DNA from: Desulfoprunum benzoelyticum
GTDB lineage: Bacteria; Desulfobacterota; Desulfobulbia; Desulfobulbales; Desulfocapsaceae
Length of the DNA: 64,000 nucleotides
Direction: 5' to 3'
NCBI RefSeq assembly: GCF_014201505.1
Contig: NZ_JACHEO010000010.1
Span: forward strand, 10,924 to 74,923
This document shows, in pieces, positions 1 through 7,065 of this stretch. The position numbers were made by a program, and so were the translations under genes. Each line of letters starts with the position of its first letter. Positions within the stretch are counted from its first letter, which is position 1. The notes below the pieces were generated by a model. It made no database searches. It saw nothing but the letters and a program-made list of their open reading frames with translations, and was not told the DNA's origin.

Positions 1-726
1 CATCAGTATCGCCCTCGGAGGTTGACAGGCCGTCTTCCAGAACCTGGCCCGTGACACTCGCCTCCGCAACCGGGGTTATGGTCACGGCAGGGACGTCGTC
101 GACGACGGTGACCACGAAGGAGCCGGTGGCCGAGGTGGTTGCGGTGGCCTGGTCGCCGTCGAAGTCGGTGCCGGTGGCGGTACCGACCAGGATGGAAGAG
201 AAGTCGATGCCCTGGACACCCGTGGTGTCGTCAGGACTGGTGCGGAGGAAATCGCCTTCGCTGTCGCCGTCTTCGATATGGTCGAGCTGGTCGTCGAGGT
301 CGAAGGACCAGGTGCCGTCATGGTTGACGACGAGGGTGAAGACGGTATTGCCGTCGACGCCCGCGGTGGCGGTCAGGGTGTCGGCATCGTTGCCCTGCTC
401 GACCTTGTAGCTCAACTGTACGCCATTGGAATAGAGGGGCGTGAGATTCTCAAGGGCCGTGAGATCGTTGGTGAGGCCGACGGTGATGGCTGGGGTTACG
501 GGCGTGCCTGGTTCATCGGCGCCGATCGGGGCATAGGCGGCGGTGAACAGGGAGGTCAGATTGGTGCCGCCGCTGATCTCGTCGGAAGTGAGGGACTCGC
601 CATCCTCACGGTAACCCTCGGAGTTATCATCAGTATCGCCCTCGGAGGTTGACAGGCCGTCTTCCAGAACCTGGCCCGTGACACTCGCCTCCGCAACCGG
701 GGTTATGGTCACGGCAGGGACGTCGT
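1..726 (-). repeat. 99-bp identical direct repeat in adhesin gene
   Basis: Bases 1-99 are identical to 628-726. The offset is 627 bp, exactly 209 codons, so the period matches a protein repeat unit of about 209 residues within the adhesin. More copies probably lie left of the window. Confidence 0.9.
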
Positions 727-2335
727 TTTCGACGGTGACGGTGATCAGGTCATCCAAGGTCTTGGTGACGTTGTCGCCGTCGGTGTCGGTGATGCTGACC
801 TGGACATAGGAGCCGAGGTTGTCGATCGACAGGGTATCATCGTCCGTCCCCGCAACACCGGGGGTGTGATCGAGCTGGTCGTTGAGGTTGAAAACGGCCT
901 GTCCGGAGGTGGTGTCGACGCTGAAAGTGAAGACGTTCGGATCAGTCACCAAGGTAGGCGGCGTCGCGCTGGTTGTGGCGACAATGGTGTTGCCGATCTG
1001 GTGGTAGTAGACAGTGCTGCCGCCGGAAGTGAGCGAAGTAGCAACGCCGGTGCCGAGGCCGGTGAGGTTGTAGGTAACAGTGGCCGGGTTGTCGGCGCCC
1101 GGGGTGATGGTGACCAGGTCGGCAAGGTCGAGGGTGACGGTGTCGGTATTGCCGTCGGGATCGAGGTTGCCGATGGAGGAATCGTTATCGTGCGCGGCGG
1201 GATCGGCTCCTTCGTTGCCGAGGGCGTCCTCCTGGACGGCGCCGGAGGCTGAACCTCCGGACAGGTTGATGACCGGGCCGTCGTCGAGGATATTGATCGT
1301 GATCGAGCCGGGGGCGGTGCTGCCGTTGGCATCGACCGCCGAAAAATTGAACACCTCCGGCAGCGAATCATCGGTGCCGGTGGTGCCGTCGCCGTCGTTC
1401 GGGTCGTTGTCGGGATGATCAATATTGTCGTCGAGGGTGTAGCTCCAGCTGCCGTCGTCGTTGACCGTCAGGGTGCCGTACTTGCCGACAATGGAGTACG
1501 AATCGCCGCTGCCGTCGAGCAGGATGGTGGTGTCGCCGAAGACCAGGCGGCCGGGCAGATCACCGGGGAAGTTGACCCCCAGATCGGCACGCGTACCCGA
1601 GGTGATGGTGAGGTCGGAGTTGGGAGCTGTGCCGTTGGCAAAGTGTTTCTCATCTATCTCCCGAACGACATTTCCGGCCACCGGTTTAAAATCGGGCGGG
1701 GGCGGTTCAACCGGTGGCAGTTCGGGGTTCGAAGTTTCAGTGGCAGGGGTGGGTCGGGGCGATGGTGCACGTACTTCCTCCTCCACAATCACCTCCTGAA
1801 TCACCGGTTCCTCCACTTCGAACAACCGCTTGTCAGATTCGACGAAATCCCGGGCGATGCCGATCGTCTCGGCGCCGGAAACCGGGGTTACCTCATCGGC
1901 GGTCAGGTCGAACTTGACATAGTCGTGGCTGCCGCCGGCGGCGGTGATGTCCGTGGCTGCCGGTCCGGCGGCCGGGGCCTCGAGGTCCGTCGTTGGGTCG
2001 AAGCTTTCATCGGTCAGGGCCTGCTGGATGCTCGCCACCTCGGCTGCGGCATCGCCGAGGTCGGCCGGAACCTCGCCCGAGAACACGTCTTCGTCGATCA
2101 GGACGTCGGACATCCGGCCGAGATCGAGCCGGGTGTTGGCGGCATCGCCGAAGGCGATGGCGATCATGCCGTCGGCGCCGGTGATGATCCGTTCATTGGC
2201 GAAGATCGGATCGTTGGTCTGCAGCACCCGGATCGTCCCGTCGGCTGCCTGGGCCCGGACCGTGCCGTGAACGATTTGCACCTTGCCGACGATCTGGGCG
2301 GCGCCGCCTGCGGGGAGAGAAGTTCCTGTTGCCAT
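1..2335 (-). CDS. Giant LapA-like adhesin, N-terminal part (runs off left edge)
   Basis: 778 codons are visible from an ATG with GGAGG five bases upstream; no stop occurs before the window edge. Residues about 15-85 read as a LapA-type retention module (IVGKVQIVHGTVRAQ, later NERIITGADGMIAIAFGD), which plugs the outer-membrane pore of a type I secretion system. Residues 131-134 are TAAG, the motif cut by periplasmic LapG proteases in this family. An acidic, proline-rich linker (about 155-205) follows, then VCBS/cadherin-like repeats with GTLTVNDDGSWSYTLDD near residue 285 and longer DUF5801-like repeats. Inferred role: cell-surface adhesion and biofilm formation with regulated release. The repeats carry a 99-bp identical DNA duplication. 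No LapG, LapD or secretion genes are in the window. Confidence 0.85.
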   Translation of the reverse strand, partial: MATGTSLPAGGAAQIVGKVQIVHGTVRAQAADGTIRVLQTNDPIFANERIITGADGMIAIAFGDAANTRLDLGRMSDVLIDEDVFSGEVPADLGDAAAEVASIQQALTDESFDPTTDLEAPAAGPAATDITAAGGSHDYVKFDLTADEVTPVSGAETIGIARDFVESDKRLFEVEEPVIQEVIVEEEVRAPSPRPTPATETSNPELPPVEPPPPDFKPVAGNVVREIDEKHFANGTAPNSDLTITSGTRADLGVNFPGDLPGRLVFGDTTILLDGSGDSYSIVGKYGTLTVNDDGSWSYTLDDNIDHPDNDPNDGDGTTGTDDSLPEVFNFSAVDANGSTAPGSITINILDDGPVINLSGGSASGAVQEDALGNEGADPAAHDNDSSIGNLDPDGNTDTVTLDLADLVTITPGADNPATVTYNLTGLGTGVATSLTSGGSTVYYHQIGNTIVATTSATPPTLVTDPNVFTFSVDTTSGQAVFNLNDQLDHTPGVAGTDDDTLSIDNLGSYVQVSITDTDGDNVTKTLDDLITVTVENDVPAVTITPVAEASVTGQVLEDGLSTSEGDTDDNSEGYREDGESLTSDEISGGTNLTSLFTAAYAPIGADEPGTPVTPAITVGLTNDLTALENLTPLYSNGVQLSYKVEQGNDADTLTATAGVDGNTVFTLVVNHDGTWSFDLDDQLDHIEDGDSEGDFLRTSPDDTTGVQGIDFSSILVGTATGTDFDGDQATATTSATGSFVVTVVDDVPAVTITPVAEASVTGQVLEDGLSTSEGDTD

Positions 2336-2721
2336 GGTTGCCTCCAATGAGCGTGGAATGGAATGATCTGTCTATTGACGACAGAGTATCCTCACCGCCG
2401 CGGGTTGGGTATTGGACCATGGTCGTAGACCGCTGTTTTTTTCCTTCTCCCGGAAGGAAATCCGGCGACCGGCGGAAGGGACAGCTGGACCAAGTTTTTG
2501 TTGCAAACGATTATTAATTAGTATAGATTATCATCTATTGTAAAATCGTCGCCACGATGACGATCCCTTCCCCAGTACGGAGTCCGGCCGGCACCAAGCG
2601 GACGGGCTCTGCCCCATGCACGCAGACTCGACGACTATTCGATGCTGATATGCTGTCGCGAAGGGAAGGGAAGTGTCTCGTGTCGTCTGCAGATCAACTC
2701 AAATATGGAGGATGCATCAAT
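2336..2721. other. Intergenic region between adhesin and rubrerythrin
   Basis: A 386-bp divergent spacer. It contains an AT-rich stretch at about 2500-2550, unlike the GC-rich surroundings, which holds a 24-bp imperfect palindrome and the weak promoter-like pair TTGCAA (2501-2506) and TATAGA (2522-2527, spacing 15). No convincing coding sequence is seen. Confidence 0.6.
2509..2532. promoter_or_regulatory. Imperfect palindrome, Fur/PerR-like operator candidate
   Basis: The 24-bp stretch starts GATTATTAAT and ends ATAGATTATC; 14 of 24 positions agree with its reverse complement. GATNAT/ATNATC half-sites resemble Fur and PerR boxes, and rubrerythrin genes are often under peroxide or iron control. 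Only the symmetry and position are seen; the regulator is inferred. Confidence 0.35.
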
Positions 2722-3297
2722 ATGGCACGTCTGAAAGGAACCAAGACCGAGAAGAATATCCTGACCGCCTTCAGCGGCGAATCGCAGGCCCGCAACCGCT
2801 ACACCTTCTTTGCCTCCCAGGCCAAGAAGGACGGCTATGTCCAGATCCAGGCGATCTTCGAGGAGACCGCCAACCAGGAGAAGGAGCACGCCAAGCGGCT
2901 GTTCAAGCTGCTGGAAGGGGGGGAGGTCGAGATCACCGCCGCCTTTCCGGCCGGAGTCGTCGGCACGACCCTCGACAATCTGAAGGAGGCCGCCGGCGGC
3001 GAAAACCATGAGCACATGGTCATGTATCCGGAATTTGCCGCCACCGCCCGCGAGGAAGGTTTCGTCGATATCGCCGCGATCTTCGAGGCCATCGCCGTCG
3101 CCGAAAAGCAGCACGAGAAACGCTACCGCGACCTGGCCGCCAATATCGAGGCCGGCCGGGTCTTCAAGCGCGACGGCAAAGTCACCTGGCGCTGCCGCAA
3201 CTGCGGTTACCTCCACGAGGGTGACGAAGCCCCCGAGCTCTGCCCGGCCTGCGCCCATGAACAGGCCCATTTCGAACTGTTGGGGGAAAACTGGTAG
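2722..3297 (+). CDS. rbr: Rubrerythrin
   Basis: 191 aa, the usual length. The N-terminal ferritin-like four-helix domain carries the di-iron ExxH-type residues (SGESQARNRYTFFA, ETANQEKEHAKRLF, FEAIAVAEKQHEKRYRDL). The C-terminal rubredoxin domain binds iron through C158, C161, C174 and C177 (CRNCGY, CPAC). The enzyme reduces hydrogen peroxide to water with electrons from rubredoxin or NAD(P)H oxidoreductases in the cytoplasm of anaerobes. The start was chosen because GGAGG lies ten bases before this ATG and homology begins at MARLKGTKTEKN; the reading frame is open further upstream but lacks family sequence. It is followed by a strong terminator, so it is probably monocistronic. Confidence 0.96.
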   Translation: MARLKGTKTEKNILTAFSGESQARNRYTFFASQAKKDGYVQIQAIFEETANQEKEHAKRLFKLLEGGEVEITAAFPAGVVGTTLDNLKEAAGGENHEHMVMYPEFAATAREEGFVDIAAIFEAIAVAEKQHEKRYRDLAANIEAGRVFKRDGKVTWRCRNCGYLHEGDEAPELCPACAHEQAHFELLGENW

Positions 3298-3323
3298 GAA
3301 GGAAGATTTGGAAGAAAGATGAC

Positions 3324-3368
3324 GAGGGGGCATGGGACGGTGATTCGTCCCATGCCCCCTCTTTTTTT
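3324..3368 (+). terminator. Rho-independent terminator after rubrerythrin
   Basis: A perfect 16-bp stem (3324-3339 with 3346-3361), a six-base loop and seven T residues at 3362-3368. It also sits at the end of the opposing leftward operon and may stop transcription from both sides. Confidence 0.92.
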
Positions 3369-3375
3369 CTGCAGA

Positions 3376-3675
3376 TCAGGACAGGCGCAGCCGGGTGTCG
3401 GGACGTCTGGCGACCGGGGCCACGCGCTTGCCGACGACCCCGGTTGTGCTGCCGACCCCCGGGGCGCCGTGCTTCGGGGCAGGCTCCTTGCCGACCAGAT
3501 CGGCGCAGTGGAAAAAGGCGTACCAGTCGCTCCGTTGCCTGCCGGTAGTCACCGCCGGTTTCTTGCGCCCGGTGGTCTTCATCCACCACGACTGAAGGCG
3601 GGTTCCGGCCACCGAGGCCAAATGGATACCGCAGATCGTCAGCACCGCTGTCGTGAAAAATTCGATAGGTTCCAT
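3376..3675 (-). CDS. Small hypothetical protein, possibly membrane-anchored
   Basis: 99 aa, not recognised. The ATG at 3675 has GGAGG six bases upstream, better than an in-frame start 12 bases earlier. A short hydrophobic stretch near the N-terminus (FFTTAVLTICGIHLASVAG) could be one membrane helix. The rest is basic and rich in Gly, Pro and Val (APGVGSTTGVVGKRVAPVARR). It is the last gene of the leftward UspA/TauE operon, 111 bp after the second UspA fragment, and ends just before the shared terminator. Confidence 0.55.
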   Translation of the reverse strand: MEPIEFFTTAVLTICGIHLASVAGTRLQSWWMKTTGRKKPAVTTGRQRSDWYAFFHCADLVGKEPAPKHGAPGVGSTTGVVGKRVAPVARRPDTRLRLS

Positions 3676-3786
3676 GATTTCCTCCATTTTTGACCTGAGG
3701 ACCTGTCGGTTCCCCGTTCTTCTTCCCGCCTCTTTTCCCGTGCTTCGATCCGCGTCGGGTCCTCCGGCCGCTCTCCGGCCGTCTTC

Positions 3787-4359
3787 TCAGTTGACCGCCG
3801 CCTCCTGGTTGCCGTACGACCTCTTGACCACCAGGGTCGGCAGGGAAGAGAGGGCGGCCACCCGTTCGACGACGCTGCCCAGCAGCAGGCGGTTGAAGCC
3901 GGTCCGGCCGTACGATCCCAGGACGATCAGGTCCATGTTGTGCTCCTGGCTGTACTGCACCAGGTGTTTGTCGGGCGATCCCTCCCGCAGTTCGGTGATC
4001 ACCGGGACCCCCAGTTTCTCCCCCTGCCGGGCGAGGATCTGCAGCGCCGTGAAGTTCTTGTGCCGGGCCTCGTCGAGGACCCCGTAGCGGAGACTGCGCT
4101 CGACCGGGACGTCGAGCACTGTCAGGCCGTGGACCTCGCCGCCGTAGCTCAGGGCCAGTTCGAGGGCCCGCTGGCCGGCGGCCATGCTGTGAGGCGAACC
4201 GTCGAGGCCGACGAGGATCCGGGAAAAGCCGATCTCGGCGTTCTCCGGGATCATCAGCACGTCGCAGGGGCTCATGCCGATGACCTTGGCGGTCGTGCGG
4301 CCGAGGAGGATTCCCTCGACGTACGAGCGCCGCGGGTACCCCATCAGCAGCAGATCCAT
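3787..4359 (-). CDS. Universal stress protein, C-terminal portion of a split tandem UspA
   Basis: 190 aa. The first 40 residues (MDLLLMGYPRRSYVEGILLG, then CDVLMIPE) are the end of one Usp domain; residues about 45-185 are a complete second Usp domain ending in DLIVLGSYGRTGFNRLLLGSVVERV, with the G-2x-G-9x-G(S/T) ATP-binding signature. The preceding codon series is in the same frame and separated only by TAG at 4360-4362, so the ancestral gene encoded a two-domain protein of about 295 aa. A GAGG lies eight bases before this ATG, so separate translation is possible. Function is stress protection of uncertain mechanism; the intact second domain may still work. Confidence 0.8.
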   Translation of the reverse strand: MDLLLMGYPRRSYVEGILLGRTTAKVIGMSPCDVLMIPENAEIGFSRILVGLDGSPHSMAAGQRALELALSYGGEVHGLTVLDVPVERSLRYGVLDEARHKNFTALQILARQGEKLGVPVITELREGSPDKHLVQYSQEHNMDLIVLGSYGRTGFNRLLLGSVVERVAALSSLPTLVVKRSYGNQEAAVN

Positions 4360-4362
4360 ACC

Positions 4363-4677
4363 CTATTCCTCGGCCAGGGCGGTGATGACCTCCGCCGGTT
4401 CTCCCACCCGGTGGACCGTCTTGACCTTCTGCCCGAGATAGGCGGCGCACTGGATCACATTGTTCAGGCAGTTCTTGAACGGCAGATCCAGCTGGTCGTT
4501 CGCATCTTCAAGCTTCCAGCGGTGCATGTTGCCCTCGTAGCGGGGGGTCACCGAGACCGCCTCCACTGTCGCCTGCATCGAGGCGGCGAGCTGCAGGGCC
4601 TGGCGGAACGCCATCTGGCTGGCAAACCCGGGATCGATGGCGACGAGGATCGATTTCACGGTATTCAGCATGGTCAA
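4363..4677 (-). CDS. Universal stress protein, N-terminal portion, ended by in-frame TAG
   Basis: 104 aa. It begins like a Usp domain (VKSILVAIDPGFASQMAFRQALQLA) and stops at EVITALAEE, just where the family continues with acidic-D-L-(I/L)-(V/L)-MG. That missing block is encoded immediately downstream in the same frame after TAG, so this domain lacks its ATP-binding C-terminal part. Its ATG overlaps the stop of the TauE/SafE gene (ATGA), indicating translational coupling. It may be a recent nonsense mutation, a split but expressed gene, or a sequencing error. Confidence 0.75.
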   Translation of the reverse strand: MTMLNTVKSILVAIDPGFASQMAFRQALQLAASMQATVEAVSVTPRYEGNMHRWKLEDANDQLDLPFKNCLNNVIQCAAYLGQKVKTVHRVGEPAEVITALAEE

Positions 4678-5732
4678 CCTCGTGCGGCTGCAACCCGTTC
4701 ATAGCTCCTGGCCTTGAACAGGTTGACAAGGATAATGGTGGCCCCGGTCAGCAGGGCGAAACACATGACCCCGAAGCTGAGCTGGGTCATCAGCGACACG
4801 CTCCCATCGGTGAAGGAGGTGAGGTGCAGTTCATTGAGGTACTTCGGCATCGCGAAGAAGCGGCTGACCGCGACGATCAGCATGATCAGGGCCATGACGT
4901 ACTTGATCATGTAGTCCTTGACGTAGGTCGTGCCGATCGCCCCGAGCTGGACGCCGAACAGCGACCCGGCAAGGATGATCATGACCAGGCGGATGTCGAC
5001 CGTGCCGTAATAGGCCCAGATCAGGGTGCCGCCCAGCCCCATGACGAAGGCGATGACGAGTTCGGTGGCCGAGGCGACGATGCTGGTGGCGCCGATGATG
5101 TACATCAGGCCGGGGACGCCGATGAAGCCGCCGACGGCGATCGTGGCGGCCAGCATCCCGGTCGCCAGGGCCACCGGGACCAGGAACCACATGCTGATCC
5201 GCAGGTTGGCGGTCTTGCAGGTGATCATCGGCCACAATTCGATCTGCTGCAGCCTCCTGGCCAGCGGCGAGCCGGTCGGGGATGTTGCGGTCGATTTTTT
5301 TATCAGTATCGCATCGCGCATGACGAACGAGCCGACGATCACCAGGACCATGACGAAGATGAAGCTGACATAGAGGTTGGAGCCGGCCTGGCCGAATTTC
5401 TCGAGGATGTGGCGCTGGACCATGATCCCGATCTGGACCCCGGCCTCGGCGAAGATCCCCATGATCAGCCCGAGCTTGATGTCGACCTGGCCGTATTTGT
5501 GGCGTTTGATGGCGCCGACGAGGGCCTTGGGGAACTTGTGGCACATGTTGCTGGCGACCGCCACCGTGCCGGGGACGCCGAGGCTCATCATGCCCGGGGT
5601 CAGGACGAAGGCCCCGCCGGAGCCGATGAAGCCGCTGACCAGGCCGCCGATGAAGCCGACGATGAAGAGAAAGATGATCGATGAGGCGTTGAGGTCGATA
5701 AACTGTAGAACTTCCGTGACTGGTCCGTGCAT
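4674..5732 (-). CDS. TauE/SafE family sulfite/organosulfonate exporter
   Basis: 352 aa integral membrane protein with about eight to nine hydrophobic segments and the family glycine-rich motifs in both halves (VGFIGGLVSGFIGSGGAFVLTPGMM near residue 30; ATIAVGGFIGVPGLMYIIGAT near 220). Family members move sulfite, sulfonates or sulfoacetate across the inner membrane; substrate cannot be read from sequence. The ATG has GGAGA seven bases upstream. It lies between a UspA-membrane fusion and a tandem UspA gene, overlapping the latter by 4 bp, which suggests a stress-linked anion efflux operon. Confidence 0.88.
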   Translation of the reverse strand: MHGPVTEVLQFIDLNASSIIFLFIVGFIGGLVSGFIGSGGAFVLTPGMMSLGVPGTVAVASNMCHKFPKALVGAIKRHKYGQVDIKLGLIMGIFAEAGVQIGIMVQRHILEKFGQAGSNLYVSFIFVMVLVIVGSFVMRDAILIKKSTATSPTGSPLARRLQQIELWPMITCKTANLRISMWFLVPVALATGMLAATIAVGGFIGVPGLMYIIGATSIVASATELVIAFVMGLGGTLIWAYYGTVDIRLVMIILAGSLFGVQLGAIGTTYVKDYMIKYVMALIMLIVAVSRFFAMPKYLNELHLTSFTDGSVSLMTQLSFGVMCFALLTGATIILVNLFKARSYERVAAARG

Positions 5733-5793
5733 GGTTCTTCTCCGCTAGTGATTGTTTGCCTCTCACGAGGGTTCAGGGTTGTAACAGTGGATT

Positions 5794-6573
5794 TCAGGCG
5801 TTGACCTGGGCCCGGGGCCGCGTGTCCTTCCTGACCGGAGCGGTCTCGGCTTCCTTGCGGACCTCGGCCTTCTTGCCGGCGCTTGCCGTCGATCCCTCGA
5901 TGCCCAGCGCCGACCAGAAGGAGCTGGTGAAATTGCCGTGGAAATACGAGACGGCAAAGACCACCGAGACCGGCAGCAGGGCGAAGACCCCGCCCTTGGA
6001 GAAGTAGGTCATGACCACGTCCTGGTTGGTGAAAACCGCCGCATACAGCGCGGTCGTCAGACCGCCGAAGACCAGACAGTTGTGGAGATGCCGTTTTCTG
6101 CGTGCAGTAGACATACGCTGTACTCCTTGTTGGGATGGTTGAGAAGTAACGGTCTTGCGCTGAAGACCGGCCTGTTTTCTCGGGTAGTTGACGGTGAACA
6201 CCGGCACCGGTGAGTGGGCCGTGACCTCGTCCAGTCTGATCCCCTGGTCGATGACGACGAACTCGATCCGCCGCTCCGAATGGCACAGCCGTTTGATCGC
6301 CTTGCCGATCCTGCCGGCGTCGCCGATATGTTCGACGGTGACGTTTCTGCCCCTGGCCTTGTTCTCGAACAGGGTCGTGCTCTCCTGCATCGCCGCGGTG
6401 AAGAGGGCGCTGCGGCGGCCGCCGTCGCGGTAAAACGGCAGGGTGTTGATATGGGCCGCCAGGATCGAACACTTCATCCGTTCGGCGACGTTGACGGCAT
6501 AGTCCATCACCGGTTCGGCCATGTGGCCGTTCCTGGTGACGACCAGGATGCAGGTGGGCTTCGTGGTTTTCAT
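5794..6573 (-). CDS. UspA-like domain fused to a two-helix membrane protein
   Basis: 259 aa from MKTTKPTCILVVTRNG; the frame is open 138 bp further upstream but without family sequence. Residues about 1-135 resemble a Usp domain (MAEPVMDYAVNVAERMKCSILAAHI). From residue 154 (MSTARRKRHLHN) comes a small membrane protein with two hydrophobic stretches (CLVFGGLTTALYAAVF; GGVFALLPVSVVFAVSYFHG) and a charged tail. The second part has its own strong ribosome site, AAGGAG eight bases before the ATG at 6114, so it was probably an independent 106-aa gene that the upstream frame now reads into; both full-length and short products may be made. First gene of the leftward operon. Confidence 0.6.
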   Translation of the reverse strand: MKTTKPTCILVVTRNGHMAEPVMDYAVNVAERMKCSILAAHINTLPFYRDGGRRSALFTAAMQESTTLFENKARGRNVTVEHIGDAGRIGKAIKRLCHSERRIEFVVIDQGIRLDEVTAHSPVPVFTVNYPRKQAGLQRKTVTSQPSQQGVQRMSTARRKRHLHNCLVFGGLTTALYAAVFTNQDVVMTYFSKGGVFALLPVSVVFAVSYFHGNFTSSFWSALGIEGSTASAGKKAEVRKEAETAPVRKDTRPRAQVNA

Positions 6574-6782
6574 GCCGCTGCAGCTTTGATGTCGCATACT
6601 GATCTCGAGCGCCTGGTTTTCTGGAGAAAGGTTGGTATGACGTTGACCCATGGCTTGTCCTGCCGCGGTTCGGTTCAACGACTGGTGTGGGGATTCCAAG
6701 ATGCGTGCCATCTCATTTTTCTTCGATAACTACTCGGTATAATTAATTAAATAAAATCTGGACAAGGGCGCTGCCTTTGACA

Positions 6783-6799
6783 TGTTGCAAACAGCAACA
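6783..6799. promoter_or_regulatory. Enhancer-like palindrome 1 (TGTTGC-N5-GCAACA)
   Basis: Perfect 6-bp arms around AAACA. It shares the core GTTGC-N5-GCAAC with the second site 53 bp downstream, about five helical turns away, as expected for cooperative binding of a sigma-54 activator dimer pair. Confidence 0.65.
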
Positions 6800-6836
6800 A
6801 ACGGTGGCGGAATCGGGGAGAAAGCCGTTGCAGGAT

Positions 6837-6851
6837 GTTGCAATCTGCAAC
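6837..6851. promoter_or_regulatory. Enhancer-like palindrome 2 (GTTGC-N5-GCAAC)
   Basis: Perfect arms GTTGCA and TGCAAC around ATC. It lies about 110 bp upstream of the -24 element at 6961, a normal distance for a bacterial enhancer. A further direct GTTGC lies 10 bp to its left at 6827-6831. Confidence 0.65.
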
Positions 6852-6960
6852 CTTCTCCGGGAGGATGCAACAGGGGGGCAAGGGGCGGGGTGGCGGCAGG
6901 ATGCCGGCTGTCGCCGGGCTACGGTCACGAGATTGTCGGACGGGAATGAACCGCCTTGGA

Positions 6961-6976
6961 TGGAATCAATCTTGCA
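6961..6976 (+). promoter_or_regulatory. Sigma-54 (-24/-12) promoter for the receiver-Lon gene
   Basis: TGGAAT-N5-TTGCA with GG at 6962-6963 and GC at 6974-6975, exactly ten bases between them, as sigma-54 requires. It lies about 90 bp before the Lon ATG and downstream of the two palindromes. A sigma-54 activator gene sits next to the Lon gene. Confidence 0.7.
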
Positions 6977-7065
6977 GTGAAGTTCAGGTGGTTTAGGATA
7001 GGAACAACACCCGGCTCGCCCGGTAGCCGGGCCGACCGTCAAACATCCATCAATGAGGCGGATCC

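Larger units (their letters stand above)
6574..7065. other. Divergent regulatory region between UspA/TauE operon and receiver-Lon
   Basis: 492 bp without a convincing gene. It holds an AT-rich patch at 6735-6760, two GTTGC-N5-GCAAC palindromes (6784-6798 and 6837-6851), an extra GTTGC at 6827-6831, and a sigma-54 type promoter at 6961-6976 pointing at the Lon gene. A poorer sigma-54 like match (GG-N10-GT, minus strand, 6761-6776) points at the UspA operon. Confidence 0.7.

Noticed and set aside
2557-2721. N-terminal extension of rubrerythrin
   Set aside because: The extension has no homology and a strong GGAGG lies just before the internal ATG.
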